A DNA stretch of 64,000 nucleotides, from the NCBI GenBank assembly GCA_018417955.1, contig JACTVC010000007.1:620001-684000 (forward strand), given 5' to 3'. Under the pieces are notes generated by a model. The model was given only the letters and a program-made list of their open reading frames with translations, was not told the DNA's origin and did not search any database. The DNA comes from Laccaria trichodermophora. Taxonomy: Eukaryota > Basidiomycota > Agaricomycetes > Agaricales > Hydnangiaceae. The translations under genes were made by a program, and so were the position numbers. Positions 8,365 to 17,662 of the stretch are shown here, piece after piece (the first letter of the stretch is position 1; every line of letters begins with the position of its first letter).

Positions 8365-10216
8365 GACCTTCACTAAACTTTCTTCGAAGCGGAAGGCTGA
8401 TGTCCCATTGGATGCGCCCCGCTTTCGTCGTGGATTTGTTTGGTCAAACTCTTCATCAGATTCTTTTTCTCCTGCAGCCTTATCTACTGAGACGGCTGCA
8501 CCTTTACCTTCACCTCCTGTTCACCTTTTGGAGAACCCACACATCCAATCCTCCTTGTGGGCCATGAGGGATTATATAAAAGTTGACACTCCCTTTAATG
8601 TTGATCGTTTGGAAGCCTTGTTATGTGATCACCCTAACCAACCATTTGTCGCCTCTGTCATGAAAGGCTTGCGAGAAGGTTTTTGGCCCTTTGACGAAAG
8701 TGAATGGAAAACTGAGGAGCAATCCTTTGTTGATAATTTCGCTTCTGAGGAGGAGGACCTGGATACCATTCGAGCCTTCCGGGACAATGAGCTGGCGGCT
8801 GATCACTGGTCACCAACCCTTCCTATCTCAAATCTATTGGCAGGGATGAAAATGTCACCGATGTTCGTTTCATGGCAGAAACCAAAGCCCCGAGTCATCA
8901 CAGATCATACTGCTTCAGGCCTCAATGAGGGAATCCCAAGATCTGAAGCGAGGGTCCGCTACGACGATATGCATCCCTTTGGGCAGATTTTGCACCATGC
9001 ATTGCAGAATGCTGGTGGTCGTCCCCTAGTTGTATATAAATCCGATGTTGCCTCTGCCTTTCTCAACTTACCTGCCCACCCTCTCTGGCAACTTCGGCAG
9101 GTTGTTAATGTTGATGGACTCCTTCACATTGTCCGACGACTTGTATTTGGGAACAGGGCCTCACCTCGTATATGGTGTTCTATATCAGGATTGCTCTGCT
9201 GGATTGCAGTTCGCAAACTTGGCATCCTCGGCCTCCTGGTTTTCATGGATGATTTTTTCGGTTGGGATTATGCCGACAACCTCATTTTCTTTCATGGGAT
9301 GCTTCGACCAAAGCGACAAGTTCAGCTCCTGATATTTTGGGAGTTCATCTCGTGCCCCTTTGAGAATAAGAAACAGGAGCATGGCGAATGTCTCAAGATC
9401 ATTGGATTTTGGGTTGATGCCAATCGCGGTAGCATCTCACTCACTTCGGATTCCATCCAGGATATCATTGCCCGAGTTGATGAGTTTTTAGCACACCCTG
9501 ACCGCTGTCCTATCCTTCGAGACTGGCAGCGGTTGGGAGGACATCTCAACTGGGTCCTGAATGTCCTCCCTTGGGGACGGCCTGCTCTCTCTGCTTTGTA
9601 CCGGAAGATGAGTGGTAAACAATTTTCTGGCGGTCGCATCTTCATCAATCGTGATGTACGTGAGGACCTTACCTGGCTGCGAGATGTCATTCCAAGATCT
9701 ATTGGTGTTCGGTTTGTCGACAGCATGCAGTGGGATGATGAAGGTGCGGATATGGTTCTTTGGACAGATGCTAGTTTGAAACTCGCCCTGAGCTTCTACT
9801 ATGCCGGCAACGGATTTGTTTATCAGCTTCAACCGTGTCCGTCTACCATATCTATCGACATCTTCTTTTTGGAACTGGTTGCAATTTTATCAGCTATCCA
9901 TCATGTTGCCTCCTTCCCCAAACCTCCTCATCGTCTTCTCCTGTGGACTGATAGCCTCGATGCAGTTGGAATCCTCAACTCACTCAATGCATCTACCGCC
10001 TTGCATAACGCTCCCTTAAGTGCTATTTCTGAAGTTATCCTGGCTTCAGGCTTGGACCTTCGTGTCCGCCATATCCCAGGTAAGGAGAATATCCGTGCTG
10101 ATCTCCTTTCTCGCCTCCTACTCGATGAGTACCGGCGAAAATTCCCTGCCGACCGCGTCCGCTTATTTACTCCTCCGAGAGACCTTTTGCCGGCGCGATG
10201 GAGGGAGTCCTTTTGA
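6989..10216 (+). CDS. Reverse transcriptase-RNase H polyprotein of retroelement 1
   Basis: 1,075 codons in the +1 frame relative to gag, open from ATG 6989 to TGA 10214-10216. The recognisable enzyme begins near residue 500: RT motif YKSDVASAFLNLP (about 683), catalytic VFMDDFFGWD (about 752, Met where most RTs have Tyr-x), then RNase H with TDAS (about 924), FFLELVAI, WTDSLDAV and ENIRADLLSR (about 1033). All four acidic RNase H residues are present. I see no protease, integrase or DIRS-type methyltransferase. Residues 1-458 overlap gag completely. They may be a real overprinted N-terminus, or RT may be made by frameshifting from gag. Confidence 0.9.
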   Translation: MLRPNLLLVIGPQPRMRMSWKLSGLGPRGFRKSSTTPSKPAWTPEVSCGYLGRLGLLESKRRGMSTSLHSGRTKTLGRGERTKEKGSPIGKELLKASTRRDEPISVYADRRFSNELQKNRLLPVAKQSMLRLGRFSRPSFRGVCLRGLVSVEGDSSRLTSSIFSEVETSLQAHQFRPQFLTLHHTFIISRRTRSKTLTLKRRGNCGTVSWGKMPSIPSSVSSKVSHWLNRSPAQFGSQLSKITTSTSRNFLHQWNQGMTITMTRRTLGMAMLLLERIILALRNLFAMRLTGFGSLDHGRLGYFYCTRIAKTNWGNMSEWFAPFSVRRLTTLFRVFSSTLRHVSGMRSPHFGWTIKMNHIYRFYPNFTEQARKAARSVLWMVGDLLGLRDLPRLAITGTSASATQILVRIGVSMVSAVSVADNTPPKMSADALLNSRLAAEKTITLEAQKVADRAAEGPRTFTKLSSKRKADVPLDAPRFRRGFVWSNSSSDSFSPAALSTETAAPLPSPPVHLLENPHIQSSLWAMRDYIKVDTPFNVDRLEALLCDHPNQPFVASVMKGLREGFWPFDESEWKTEEQSFVDNFASEEEDLDTIRAFRDNELAADHWSPTLPISNLLAGMKMSPMFVSWQKPKPRVITDHTASGLNEGIPRSEARVRYDDMHPFGQILHHALQNAGGRPLVVYKSDVASAFLNLPAHPLWQLRQVVNVDGLLHIVRRLVFGNRASPRIWCSISGLLCWIAVRKLGILGLLVFMDDFFGWDYADNLIFFHGMLRPKRQVQLLIFWEFISCPFENKKQEHGECLKIIGFWVDANRGSISLTSDSIQDIIARVDEFLAHPDRCPILRDWQRLGGHLNWVLNVLPWGRPALSALYRKMSGKQFSGGRIFINRDVREDLTWLRDVIPRSIGVRFVDSMQWDDEGADMVLWTDASLKLALSFYYAGNGFVYQLQPCPSTISIDIFFLELVAILSAIHHVASFPKPPHRLLLWTDSLDAVGILNSLNASTALHNAPLSAISEVILASGLDLRVRHIPGKENIRADLLSRLLLDEYRRKFPADRVRLFTPPRDLLPARWRESF
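8354..8371. promoter_or_regulatory. Perfect 18-bp palindrome centred on the gag stop codon
   Basis: GAAGGTCCTAGGACCTTC is its own reverse complement and contains the gag TAG at 8362-8364. The RNA could fold into a 7-bp stem at the point where ribosomes leave gag, next to the RT frame. It is also present in the inverted copy. A recoding role is inference only. Confidence 0.5.
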
Positions 10217-11208
10217 ACGCATTGGGCGGGCATGGGAATGTTCTTTCTCGTGCTCGCCCTCGCATGGACCTGTCAGATCTTGATAAACGGACTTTATATC
10301 TGCAGGTCAACGCTATTGAGAAATCTACTATCAATGGCTACGCAACTGGTGCTCGGGACTACTTACGCTTTTGCATAACTCATGCCTTACCATTGGACCC
10401 CACACCACAAACCTTATCTCGTTATATTGCTTACACTTCCCAGTTCATTGCATCTGGCCCAAAATATCTCACAGGTGTTCGACACTTTCTTAATGACATT
10501 TATCCAGATTTTGATAAAAATCGTGCTCACCCTCTTGTCAAATCTGCTATTCGTGGTTCAAAGAAGGTCCGTGCTGATCCTGTCTGCCGAAAACTTCCCC
10601 TTCGCATGGACCACCTTGCGAAATTCTTACATGTTGCACGTGAAAGTGGCTCTTATGATGACCTCCTTTTTATTACTATCCTCGCCTGTTGCTTCTATGC
10701 GTGCCATCGGTCGGGTGAGTTGGTCCAGAAGAATGAACGGTCTCTGTTCAACTGGAAAAAGGTCATCAAACGCGCCTCTCTTCAGTTCTGGGAAGGCCAT
10801 GCACAGTATCGTCTGCCTTATCACAAGGCTGACCCATTCTACCGTGGGACGGACATCCTTTTCAGCAAGCAGGAAGTTGCTGACCCTGTCTCCTTATTAA
10901 TGGAGTACACATCACTTCGTGACCATCTACATGGCTCGAGTCCAGCACTCTTTCTTCGTAAAGATGGGAGGCATCCTACTCGATCCTGGTTTGACGCTAA
11001 GTTTTTTGCTGTTCTCGATCACTCTTTCGGTGGCCATTCACCAAGAGCTGGAGCTGCTACCTGGTATGCCAGCCTGGGCCTGTCTGAAGATGTTATCCAG
11101 GCCCTTGGTCGCTGGTCATCATCTGCCTGGAAAATTTATGTTCGTGACAATCCAACCGTGCGCGCTGAGCTCCAGCTTGCTGCCTTGCGCCGGCTCTTAA
11201 TCCGTTAA
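10198..11208 (+). CDS. Tyrosine recombinase of retroelement 1, + copy
   Basis: 336 residues with the R...H-x-x-R...W...Y catalytic set of the tyrosine recombinase/phage integrase family (Arg in CHRSGELV, HSPRAGAATW, LGRWSS, Tyr in KIYVRDNP). Its ATG overlaps the last 19 bases of the RT gene, which suggests termination-reinitiation. It would recombine the circular cDNA into short target sites without target duplication. This fits the TC found at both host junctions and at the B1-A2 joint. Downstream lies the B1-A2-B2 repeat array. Confidence 0.93.
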   Translation: MEGVLLNALGGHGNVLSRARPRMDLSDLDKRTLYLQVNAIEKSTINGYATGARDYLRFCITHALPLDPTPQTLSRYIAYTSQFIASGPKYLTGVRHFLNDIYPDFDKNRAHPLVKSAIRGSKKVRADPVCRKLPLRMDHLAKFLHVARESGSYDDLLFITILACCFYACHRSGELVQKNERSLFNWKKVIKRASLQFWEGHAQYRLPYHKADPFYRGTDILFSKQEVADPVSLLMEYTSLRDHLHGSSPALFLRKDGRHPTRSWFDAKFFAVLDHSFGGHSPRAGAATWYASLGLSEDVIQALGRWSSSAWKIYVRDNPTVRAELQLAALRRLLIR

Positions 11209-11299
11209 CTTTCCCTTGTCTACTTATTCTCATCCCAACGTCGCTTCCATCTTCTCTCACCACCACCATCCCCCACACACATCATCCTCAGGACCTTTA

Positions 11300-12134
11300 T
11301 AGCTCTTTCCGCTCCGTCACCCAATCAAAATGTGGAGCCCGCCACGGCGGACTCCTGTTGCCGCTAAACCCTGGATTGATCTAGCGCAGCAGAGGTCGTC
11401 GTAAAAGCGGGTTCCGAGGGTAAGGAGTTTTTTCGTAGGCCTCTGCGCCTTACGATCCTTCCATCTCGGCCCCGCCGTCCAGAGCTCCGCTCGAAATCTT
11501 CACAAATGCTTTCACGTGCCATTCTTCACTCGGTGCTATCGATTTAGCGGATGCCGGTGTTAGATAAGTGTTGGCACGTGAGGTGTTTCGTGAGACGTTT
11601 CAACCGTGTTGCTTCTTGTCTCCGACAACCACCTTTTCTGCAACACGGTAAGCCCTTCTACAGTCTCAATCGTTTGTTGGGCTGACAACTCTCGCATGCA
11701 GAATAGTGATTGTCAGAGGCTTCGCCTCGTTTCTCTACATTTCAGTTAATCACTATTCTAGCGTGAGTTATCGCTTTCAAGGTTCAGACATCCATTATCT
11801 GATCTGCCTTCACTGTACAGTCGCGCAATAATTTATTGGCCTCGCCAATAATTTCCGATTCTTCGTGACTCTCATACAGTAAGGCATCCCCTGGCGTCGC
11901 CATATTGCACGGATTCTGACCTTCCAATGGTTGAAATTCAGACTTTCAACCCTTTTTTCGTCGCCCACCCACCTCATCCCTATTTCTTCTCATAATGTTA
12001 TTGAAAACTAAAATAGTGTACAGTAGTTGTATTAGTTAGCTCTTTCCGCTCCGTCACCCAATCAAAATGTGGAGCCCGCCACGGCGGACTCCTGTTGCCG
12101 CTAAACCCTGGATTGATCTAGCGCAGCAGAGGTC
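11300..12134 (+). repeat. Split direct repeats at the 3' end: B1 (11300-11397), A2 (11396-11963), B2 (12037-12134)
   Basis: B1 and B2 are 98-nt direct copies (TAGCTCTTTCC...GAGGTC). A2 is 568 nt, starting TCGTCGTAAAAG and ending TTTTTTCGTCG. B1 runs straight into A2 (GAGGTCGTCGTAAAAG), which equals the joint expected when the element ends are joined in a circle. A 73-nt spacer separates A2 and B2. Within A2 the inverted pair TCACGTGCC/GGCACGTGA precedes the leader start and may be promoter elements. Confidence 0.88.
11648..11941 (+). other. Three GT-AG introns inside the A repeat (11648-11701, 11763-11820, 11879-11941)
   Basis: Lengths are 54, 58 and 63 nt, typical of basidiomycete introns. 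Donors are GTAAGC, GTGAGT and GTAAGG; acceptors are GCAG, ACAG and TCAG; CTGAC or CTGAT lies upstream of each acceptor. Their exact absence from 6757-6921 proves excision. The exons between them each hold an inverted repeat: CGTGTTGC/GCAACACG, AATAGTGATT/AATCACTATT and TTATTGGC/GCCAATAA. Confidence 0.92.
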
Positions 12135-12234
12135 AGGAGTAACATCAATCAAGCTTAATCAAGGGCGGAATGTAATTGTAGCATATTTATTTTTCTACTG
12201 GAGTGGTCTGTAAAAGGTCTGTAACAGAGAAAAT

Positions 12235-15200
12235 CTATCCTGCACGCGGCCGTGATTGTGATAAATCGGTGTTCCTCCTCAAAAAGCCGCCAACGACAGT
12301 GGAAACCGTGTCCGTTAGCTGTCTTTGGTTCTGGGTATGCTTCACATAGAACAACCGCACATTGGTGCCGTTCCAAATATTTAGAGGAGACATTCCGCGA
12401 ACATATACTTCACCCCATATTAAAGAAGTGAGCCATACCATCGATGCGTCCGACCACTAGATGTCAATGGTCAACAAGTGTCTCGTGCAAAACATGGTAA
12501 GACTTGCCACAAAGCTTCGAGGAATAATGGAAGGCGTCGCCGGAAGTACATGTTTCAATGTAACATTTGATAGAAAGTCGACGACGGCAGCAGTTGAGTT
12601 AGCCTTTCGAGATGTTTGTAACTCCTGGACTTTGGGCAACAACTCAGATATAAGAAGCATCACGGTGTCCAAAGGCAAGCTGTCATTCTGGCAGGTCAAC
12701 ATCAACCTGGCAATTTCGAGAGTAAACCTCTTACCCTTGTTGCCATGATGTCACCTACAGAAGATAGTTAGATATGCCGTTTCACGGCGGTCTGTCATGC
12801 TTACCCATTCCTGGGTAGGGATAAATCCACTTCTACCAATGCCGGCAGCAGCAATGCGCTCAAGACTGGAATTTGTATCGATCGACGACGATCTTCTCTC
12901 CTTCATTTTCCCCCTCGCCTTCTCGGAAATTGGGGACAAAACAGCGTCCGACGAGGGTGACATGAATGATCTCGTCACGATTTCATCCGATTGGCGTGGT
13001 GTACCTCCAACAAGGGGAACGGGTTCGTCGATGCTGTTATTCCTGGTCTCGCTTTCCAAGAGTCTTGCCTTTTCAGCGCCAGGGGTTTCTGACTCAGCTT
13101 CATCAACTGAACTCTTACTCTTGCCATTGGGGTCGTTCCCTAGTTTCTTTGCCTGTTCTTCCTTGGCTAACTGCACGCGTTTGATTTCCCGAAGACCTCG
13201 GGCGAGTGTAAATGATCCAAGATCCTCAAAGATCTTGTGGGAGGACAGGATGCCATAGACCAGATTGGGGTTTTCGGCCAGATTGTGAAGGGCAATAGAA
13301 TTGAGGACCTCGAGCCTTATTGGAAAATAAGAAATCGACATTACTCGGTCAAAATCAACTCACATAAAAAATAAAAGGCGTGGATGACCCTCATCGGAGA
13401 GTAAAAATAAGGGATTCGAGAATGAGCCAAAGAGTTGGACAAGTCGATTGGATGCTGTGACGCTGAGACCCTTGAAATAAGGCGCCAAGTTCGAGAGGGC
13501 AATGATCAATGCTGGATACAAGGAATTGAGGTTCCCGGAGGTAGTTGCTATAATCGCGTAGGTAGCCTTCGGATGTTTCATGACAAGACAAAATCAAGGT
13601 CGGTTGTCCACTCACATTAATTATAAAATCTCCAACACTCCCCGCAGAGTTCCATTTCGTGGGCAGCTGAATCGTTACGGGAGTCGATAGCCTGAGACCA
13701 AACGATACCTCGGCCGATAAAGTTTGAATGATGTATGAGATAGCACGGCAAAGACCATGTTGCTCTAAGATAAAGGGTGAGATAGGTCCGATGTTATATA
13801 AAAGACGAAATTTACGAGGTTTGTCTTTTATTTCCACGCAGTAGCATAAAAGATAAGCAACGAGGTCTGTCGACTTTTGCGACTGCAAGACGTGTACGCG
13901 GAATTTCTTTTCAACGCTTTAGTCCAAATTAAATCACAGCACAGGGGATAAAAGCTCACTTTGTTAAGCTCTATCATCTTCCAGAAAAAAATAACTAGCG
14001 AAGGTTAGGATTTGACCCTTGAAAAGCAGAAAAAATAACAAACTGGTTTCGGTGACATACGGAAGAGACTTCTTCGAGCCTGGAAGGAGTTTGTTCACGG
14101 ATGTCATTTGTTGTTCGAGAATACCGACAATTCCCGTAATGATAAACTCAAAATCTTGGTCTCGATGCTGCCAGAAATCAATCCCTGAAATTAACAAGCG
14201 AGCATTTACGATAGCTTACCAGTTTCATGAGAAAATAGCGGAAGGCATTTGTTCGTGCCGTAGGCGCCGATGTCTGCGTTTCTCCACTTCCGGTCACAAT
14301 GTCTCGCGCTGTCCCGCTCTGAAAATCCAGTAGAACACAAAGGACTTGGAAACAAATGCCCACGAGGTTTACTCGTGGGTCTTCTCCTTTGAAAACAAGG
14401 TGATTGTACGGCAGCTTGCCAGCCATTGCTCCTAAGGACATGTCTTGGGCTGTGGAAGAATTCATTGCTGTGTTCAGAAGGGAGCACAAAATTGTAAGAA
14501 CGTCACGGCGAGCGGTTTTTTGGACGAGGTGGATTGAGTAGAGTGACGGCTTCGTAAACAGAGAACCGGGAGGGACATAGATTTGTCGTGACAAAAGAAC
14601 GAGAAGAAGTCTGAGAACCTCAGTCTTGTTGTTATCGTACGCAAATGTGGCAGGTGTGTCCAATGTAGAGCCAATGCCTTTCTCCCTTACATACAAATGA
14701 GGGGGATGTCGTTGTGAGGGATGTGGCGACATACCATATGAGGTAATTGATCTTATGATGATCAACCTGAATTTTTGAGGGTAGAGTAAAACCGCAACAA
14801 AACATCAGATCGACTACAGCACCAAAGAGCCTTTCCCCCAATGACGGCAGTTGCTTCTTCGCAGATGGTTGTGAATCTCCTAGTCGACTATCGCGTTCTT
14901 GGTCCTCATCTTCGTCTTCGATCACAAATTGCGGCTCATCCCCCGCCTCTTCGGCCACTTCGTCAACTTCTTCTCGTTTCCAAAGTAGCTCTGTCTCGAA
15001 CACGTTTGATTCCCCCTGGACCTCGAATATCACTGGAAGTAGGCGTTGCAGTATTCGCAGGCAGTTTAAAACTTCTTTCGTCGCGTTTCTTTCCGCAGAG
15101 GAGGTCCCAGTCTTTATGATTGAGGATGCAAACGCTGTAACTGAAGCTGATGTGCTTGCGGTGGGGAATGTGTGGTCGGAAATGAGATTGAAGAGCCGAA

Positions 15201-15685
15201 TACAAACAACATGAATCAGTGTCGCAATATTCTCCGGGGCATCCAGCAAGGCACGGCGAACTGAAGAAAGGTGTTAGATCAAGAAGCAAGAGTGCTTTCG
15301 CCTCCTACTGTGGTGAGGAGTTATAAGAGAGAACACGTCGGATGCCGAATCAAATAGTGTGAAGTACTGTGGACATTGAATGATTATCGCTCAGTAGCAT
15401 GATGAGAATCCTACCTGGTCCCAGTAGCCGTCATTTTTAGGGATGTTCTAGATTTACGTGTTACCCCAGTTGAACAGTTGAAAGTAAGTGCAAGCGTGTT
15501 CTTACCCTGACTGTGGAGAGCTTGGTGATACCCCCTGGCTGACTCGGGAATGCAAGCTTTGCTTCGTCGCCCAATAATCCGAATGGTGCGCTGAACCTCT
15601 GTGGTATTTTCGAAAACATGTTGGGATAAGCAGAGGTCAGATCCCCAATGAACGCAACACAGCCACTACTTGTCCTTGCGCCCAT
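12235..15685 (-). CDS. hid1: HID1 family protein (dense-core vesicle/Golgi trafficking)
   Basis: A large multi-exon gene. Segments recognisable as HID1/Ecm30 family occur in order: N-terminal IPKNDGYWDQ then YFTLFDSASDVFSLITP, RRALLDAPENIATLIH (15249 region), an acidic insert, LEVLNSIALHNLAENPNLVYGIL (13341 region, split here as LEVLNSI and LAENPNLVYGIL), SEKARGKMKERRSSS, GFIPTQEWV, and the C-terminal GEVYVRGMSPLNIWNGT with stop TAG at 12237-12235. The start MGARTSS puts Gly at position 2, consistent with the N-myristoylation known for HID1. Introns at 15410-15375 and 15295-15250 were seen; internal boundaries elsewhere are approximate. The stop lies 100 bp from the retroelement end. Confidence 0.85.
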
Positions 15686-15877
15686 ACAACATACTCAACA
15701 CGATGAACAACTGGTGTAGTAAATTTTGACGTTAAGAGTTCTAGCTATCCAGTGCCGAAATACTACGTAGAAAAGTGAGAGTCCAAAGTTCGGAATTGGG
15801 AGCTCCAGCCAGACATGCCACATAAGAACCCTCTGGGTTCATTTACGACTCGGAGAAGCCTCACAGTTCAGTCAGAA

Positions 15878-16788
15878 TTACGCGAGAAGACCGGCCGCTG
15901 CTGCAACAAACAAAGCGAGGCATGCGCTAGCAACAACCTTTGTCGAGCCCGAGCTTGAGCTCGAGCTCGAGCTACTAGCTGAAGCAGCAGCAGACGCCGT
16001 GTTGGCGGGTTTCGCAGTGGCGACACCGTGAACACCACCAGTGACTGGGCCATTGTCCGTTTCCTACAGCATTTAAGCGTTCGTCAAGATTTCCCCACAG
16101 ACGAAACGTACGGTTGTTTCAGAGCTACCTAAAGCCAATGCAGCCGACTGGAAGGCAGCAAAAGTATTCCCGGTGGCGGGTGCGTTGATACTCCCAACCA
16201 TTCCAAGACCACAGTGTTGCACTTGTTTGCAGTGGAACCAAATGGCTGTGCAAGCCAGTAATCATGAAATTATGCCAGATGGCTTGATCAAAGACGTACG
16301 CTGATTATCAGTGATGTTGATAGAGAATTGGACAGCTGTCTGTAGCCCGGAGTCAAAGCCTGCAGAGGTGTTGCCTGATGCGGCCAAGTATGTACATGGA
16401 GCAGCGAAAGACGATTGGGTGACAGAGTGGGCAAGGCCGCTGAGTAAAATATCCAATCAATTGGTGAGAATTAAAACGCCCCAATTTGAGGTCAAGCATT
16501 GGTCTACCTGGGGAAATAAAATGTGACAATAGTGCCAACAGGGGCGGAGATGTTTGCTGGGCTGTACACAAGCTTGCCTTGGAATCCAACGTTAACCTTT
16601 CAAAAATTCAGTGATCCTCAGGCAAAAGAATTAAAGTCACTGACGTTCACAAACCCAGCTGTGTTGGCAGGAGCCGTTGGTACAGCGTGAGCAGCGGTGG
16701 CACTGACTGTTGATGAATCTGGAGGTCCATAATATTGTGCAGCAGCGAAGACAGGGAACAAAAAAGCAATGAGAAAGGCCGTGAGCAT
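15878..16788 (-). CDS. GPI-anchored-type cupredoxin (extracellular serine-rich protein)
   Basis: The ATG at 16788 opens a hydrophobic signal peptide (MLTAFLIAFLFPVFA). A cupredoxin fold follows (GKLVYSPANISAPVGTIVTF, then NHSVTQSSFAAPC). The last part has candidate type-1 copper ligands in IWFHCKQVQHCGLGM (Cys, His, Met) together with the His of NHSVTQ. The C-terminus is a Ser/Ala-rich linker and a hydrophobic tail ending AAAGLLA, as in GPI-anchored proteins. At least three introns are visible, including one starting at GTCAGTGAC near 16655 and one starting at GTACGT near 16300. It probably binds copper at the cell surface; no enzyme activity can be claimed. Confidence 0.8.
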
Positions 16789-17156
16789 ATTCGGGTCGTA
16801 ATATTACGTTGCAAGGAGAGCGCGCAAGCGTGCGTTGCGGCGCAGACTCAGCGAGAAATGTTGGGTTATAAACGTGTCCACCAGGGTGCTGCGGAAGGCA
16901 GAATGCATGTCAGGTTGTTTTGGACTATTCCCAGTTGAGTTTCATTTCCCGAGACGATTTCCTCGAAGCGGTAGTTTTGTTCTCACTGGAAAGTGCCTCG
17001 CGAAGTGGTCGTAATCTAGACGTGCCTTATAACGTCATTCTCTTCCGAACTCAGAAGCCTTTATTGAAATGCCTCGATCGCTTCGATCGGATATGTCAGC
17101 TGCAGCAAATCCAGAGTCTGTGAAGAAAAATACCGATGTGGAAAGCTTCAACTGGA

Positions 17157-17590
17157 TCAGTCCTTCCTAGCGGTTAATATTGAAGCTGGTTCATCAATTT
17201 GTAGATTGTACTCGGCACGACCATCAGAATCGAACTCCTGGTGTATCGGTGAAACGGTAGCGCTCGTCATTGATTCACGATGAACAGCTTCGGCAAGTAT
17301 CCGCTCGGAGATGGTGAAGATAGATTCGAGTGCCAGGATGGGGCCGGCATCTTTGTTTGCAGACTTGCCGACGCCGAGCAGCCCACATACATACTGATTC
17401 CATGTAGACTGCGGATATGTGGTCTTATGTGATATGCGAGAAGTGCAGCCCTGCGAACAAATTGAGACGTAAACCGGCGTAGATGCTAATCGTGTTACAC
17501 AGCCTTGTCAGAAGCATGAGAAAACACAACACATCTTTCTCCGGCGTAACCGTCGTTGAGAGCTTGAAGCTCGTGGTGAATTGCGTGCAT
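17157..17590 (-). CDS. Small unknown protein, probable multi-exon gene
   Basis: I do not recognise this gene. An open exon ends with GPILALESIFTISERILAEAVH and a tail finishing SILTARKD with stop TGA at 17159-17157. Upstream, MHAIHHELQALNDGYAGE starting at 17590 could be the first exon; the joining splice sites are not settled. The protein looks helical with no membrane segment. It is divergent from SNF8, with 72 bp between the two starts. The exon structure could be wrong, or this could be part of another gene. Confidence 0.35.
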
Positions 17591-17662
17591 TGTTTGTAAA
17601 TGCTATGAATGGAGGTGATTAGAACGTGATCCAAATAACTACGCTGAAATCGCACATCCAGG

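Larger units (their letters stand above)
1192..12134. mobile_element. Compound head-to-head tyrosine-recombinase retrotransposon (DIRS superfamily, Ngaro/PAT-like split repeats)
   Basis: The order on the + strand is: A repeat (+) 1192-1749; an inverted copy running from a truncated B2 at 1749 to a truncated gag at 6758; a spliced 5' leader 6757-6963; then a full + copy (gag, RT-RNase H, YR, B1, A2, spacer, B2) to 12134. The inverted arms 1749-6758 and 7055-12064 are both 5,010 bp and differ at only a handful of positions that I could find. The outer ends are authentic element ends. A starts TCGTCGTAAAAG and B ends GAGGTC, with TC shared by both host junctions and no target duplication visible. 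The presence of RT-RH plus a tyrosine recombinase, with no protease or DDE integrase, places it in the YR retrotransposons. The A1...B1-A2-B2 layout is that of Ngaro and PAT elements. An assembly artefact cannot be excluded without reads. Confidence 0.9.

Noticed and set aside
6989..10216. DIRS-type methyltransferase domain in element 1
   Set aside because: No DPPY-type or SAM-binding motif was seen between RNase H and YR.
11396..11963. Hammerhead-type ribozyme in the hairpin-rich A repeat
   Set aside because: The conserved CTGATGA and GAAA core is not present in the right arrangement.
1192..12134. Ordinary LTR retrotransposon (Gypsy/Copia)
   Set aside because: No protease or DDE integrase; a tyrosine recombinase follows RT-RNase H, and repeats are split (A...B-A-B) rather than flanking LTRs with target duplication.
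17221..17240. tRNA-like T-loop (GAATCGAACTCC)
   Set aside because: No acceptor, D-arm or anticodon stem can be fitted around it; it falls in a probable coding exon.
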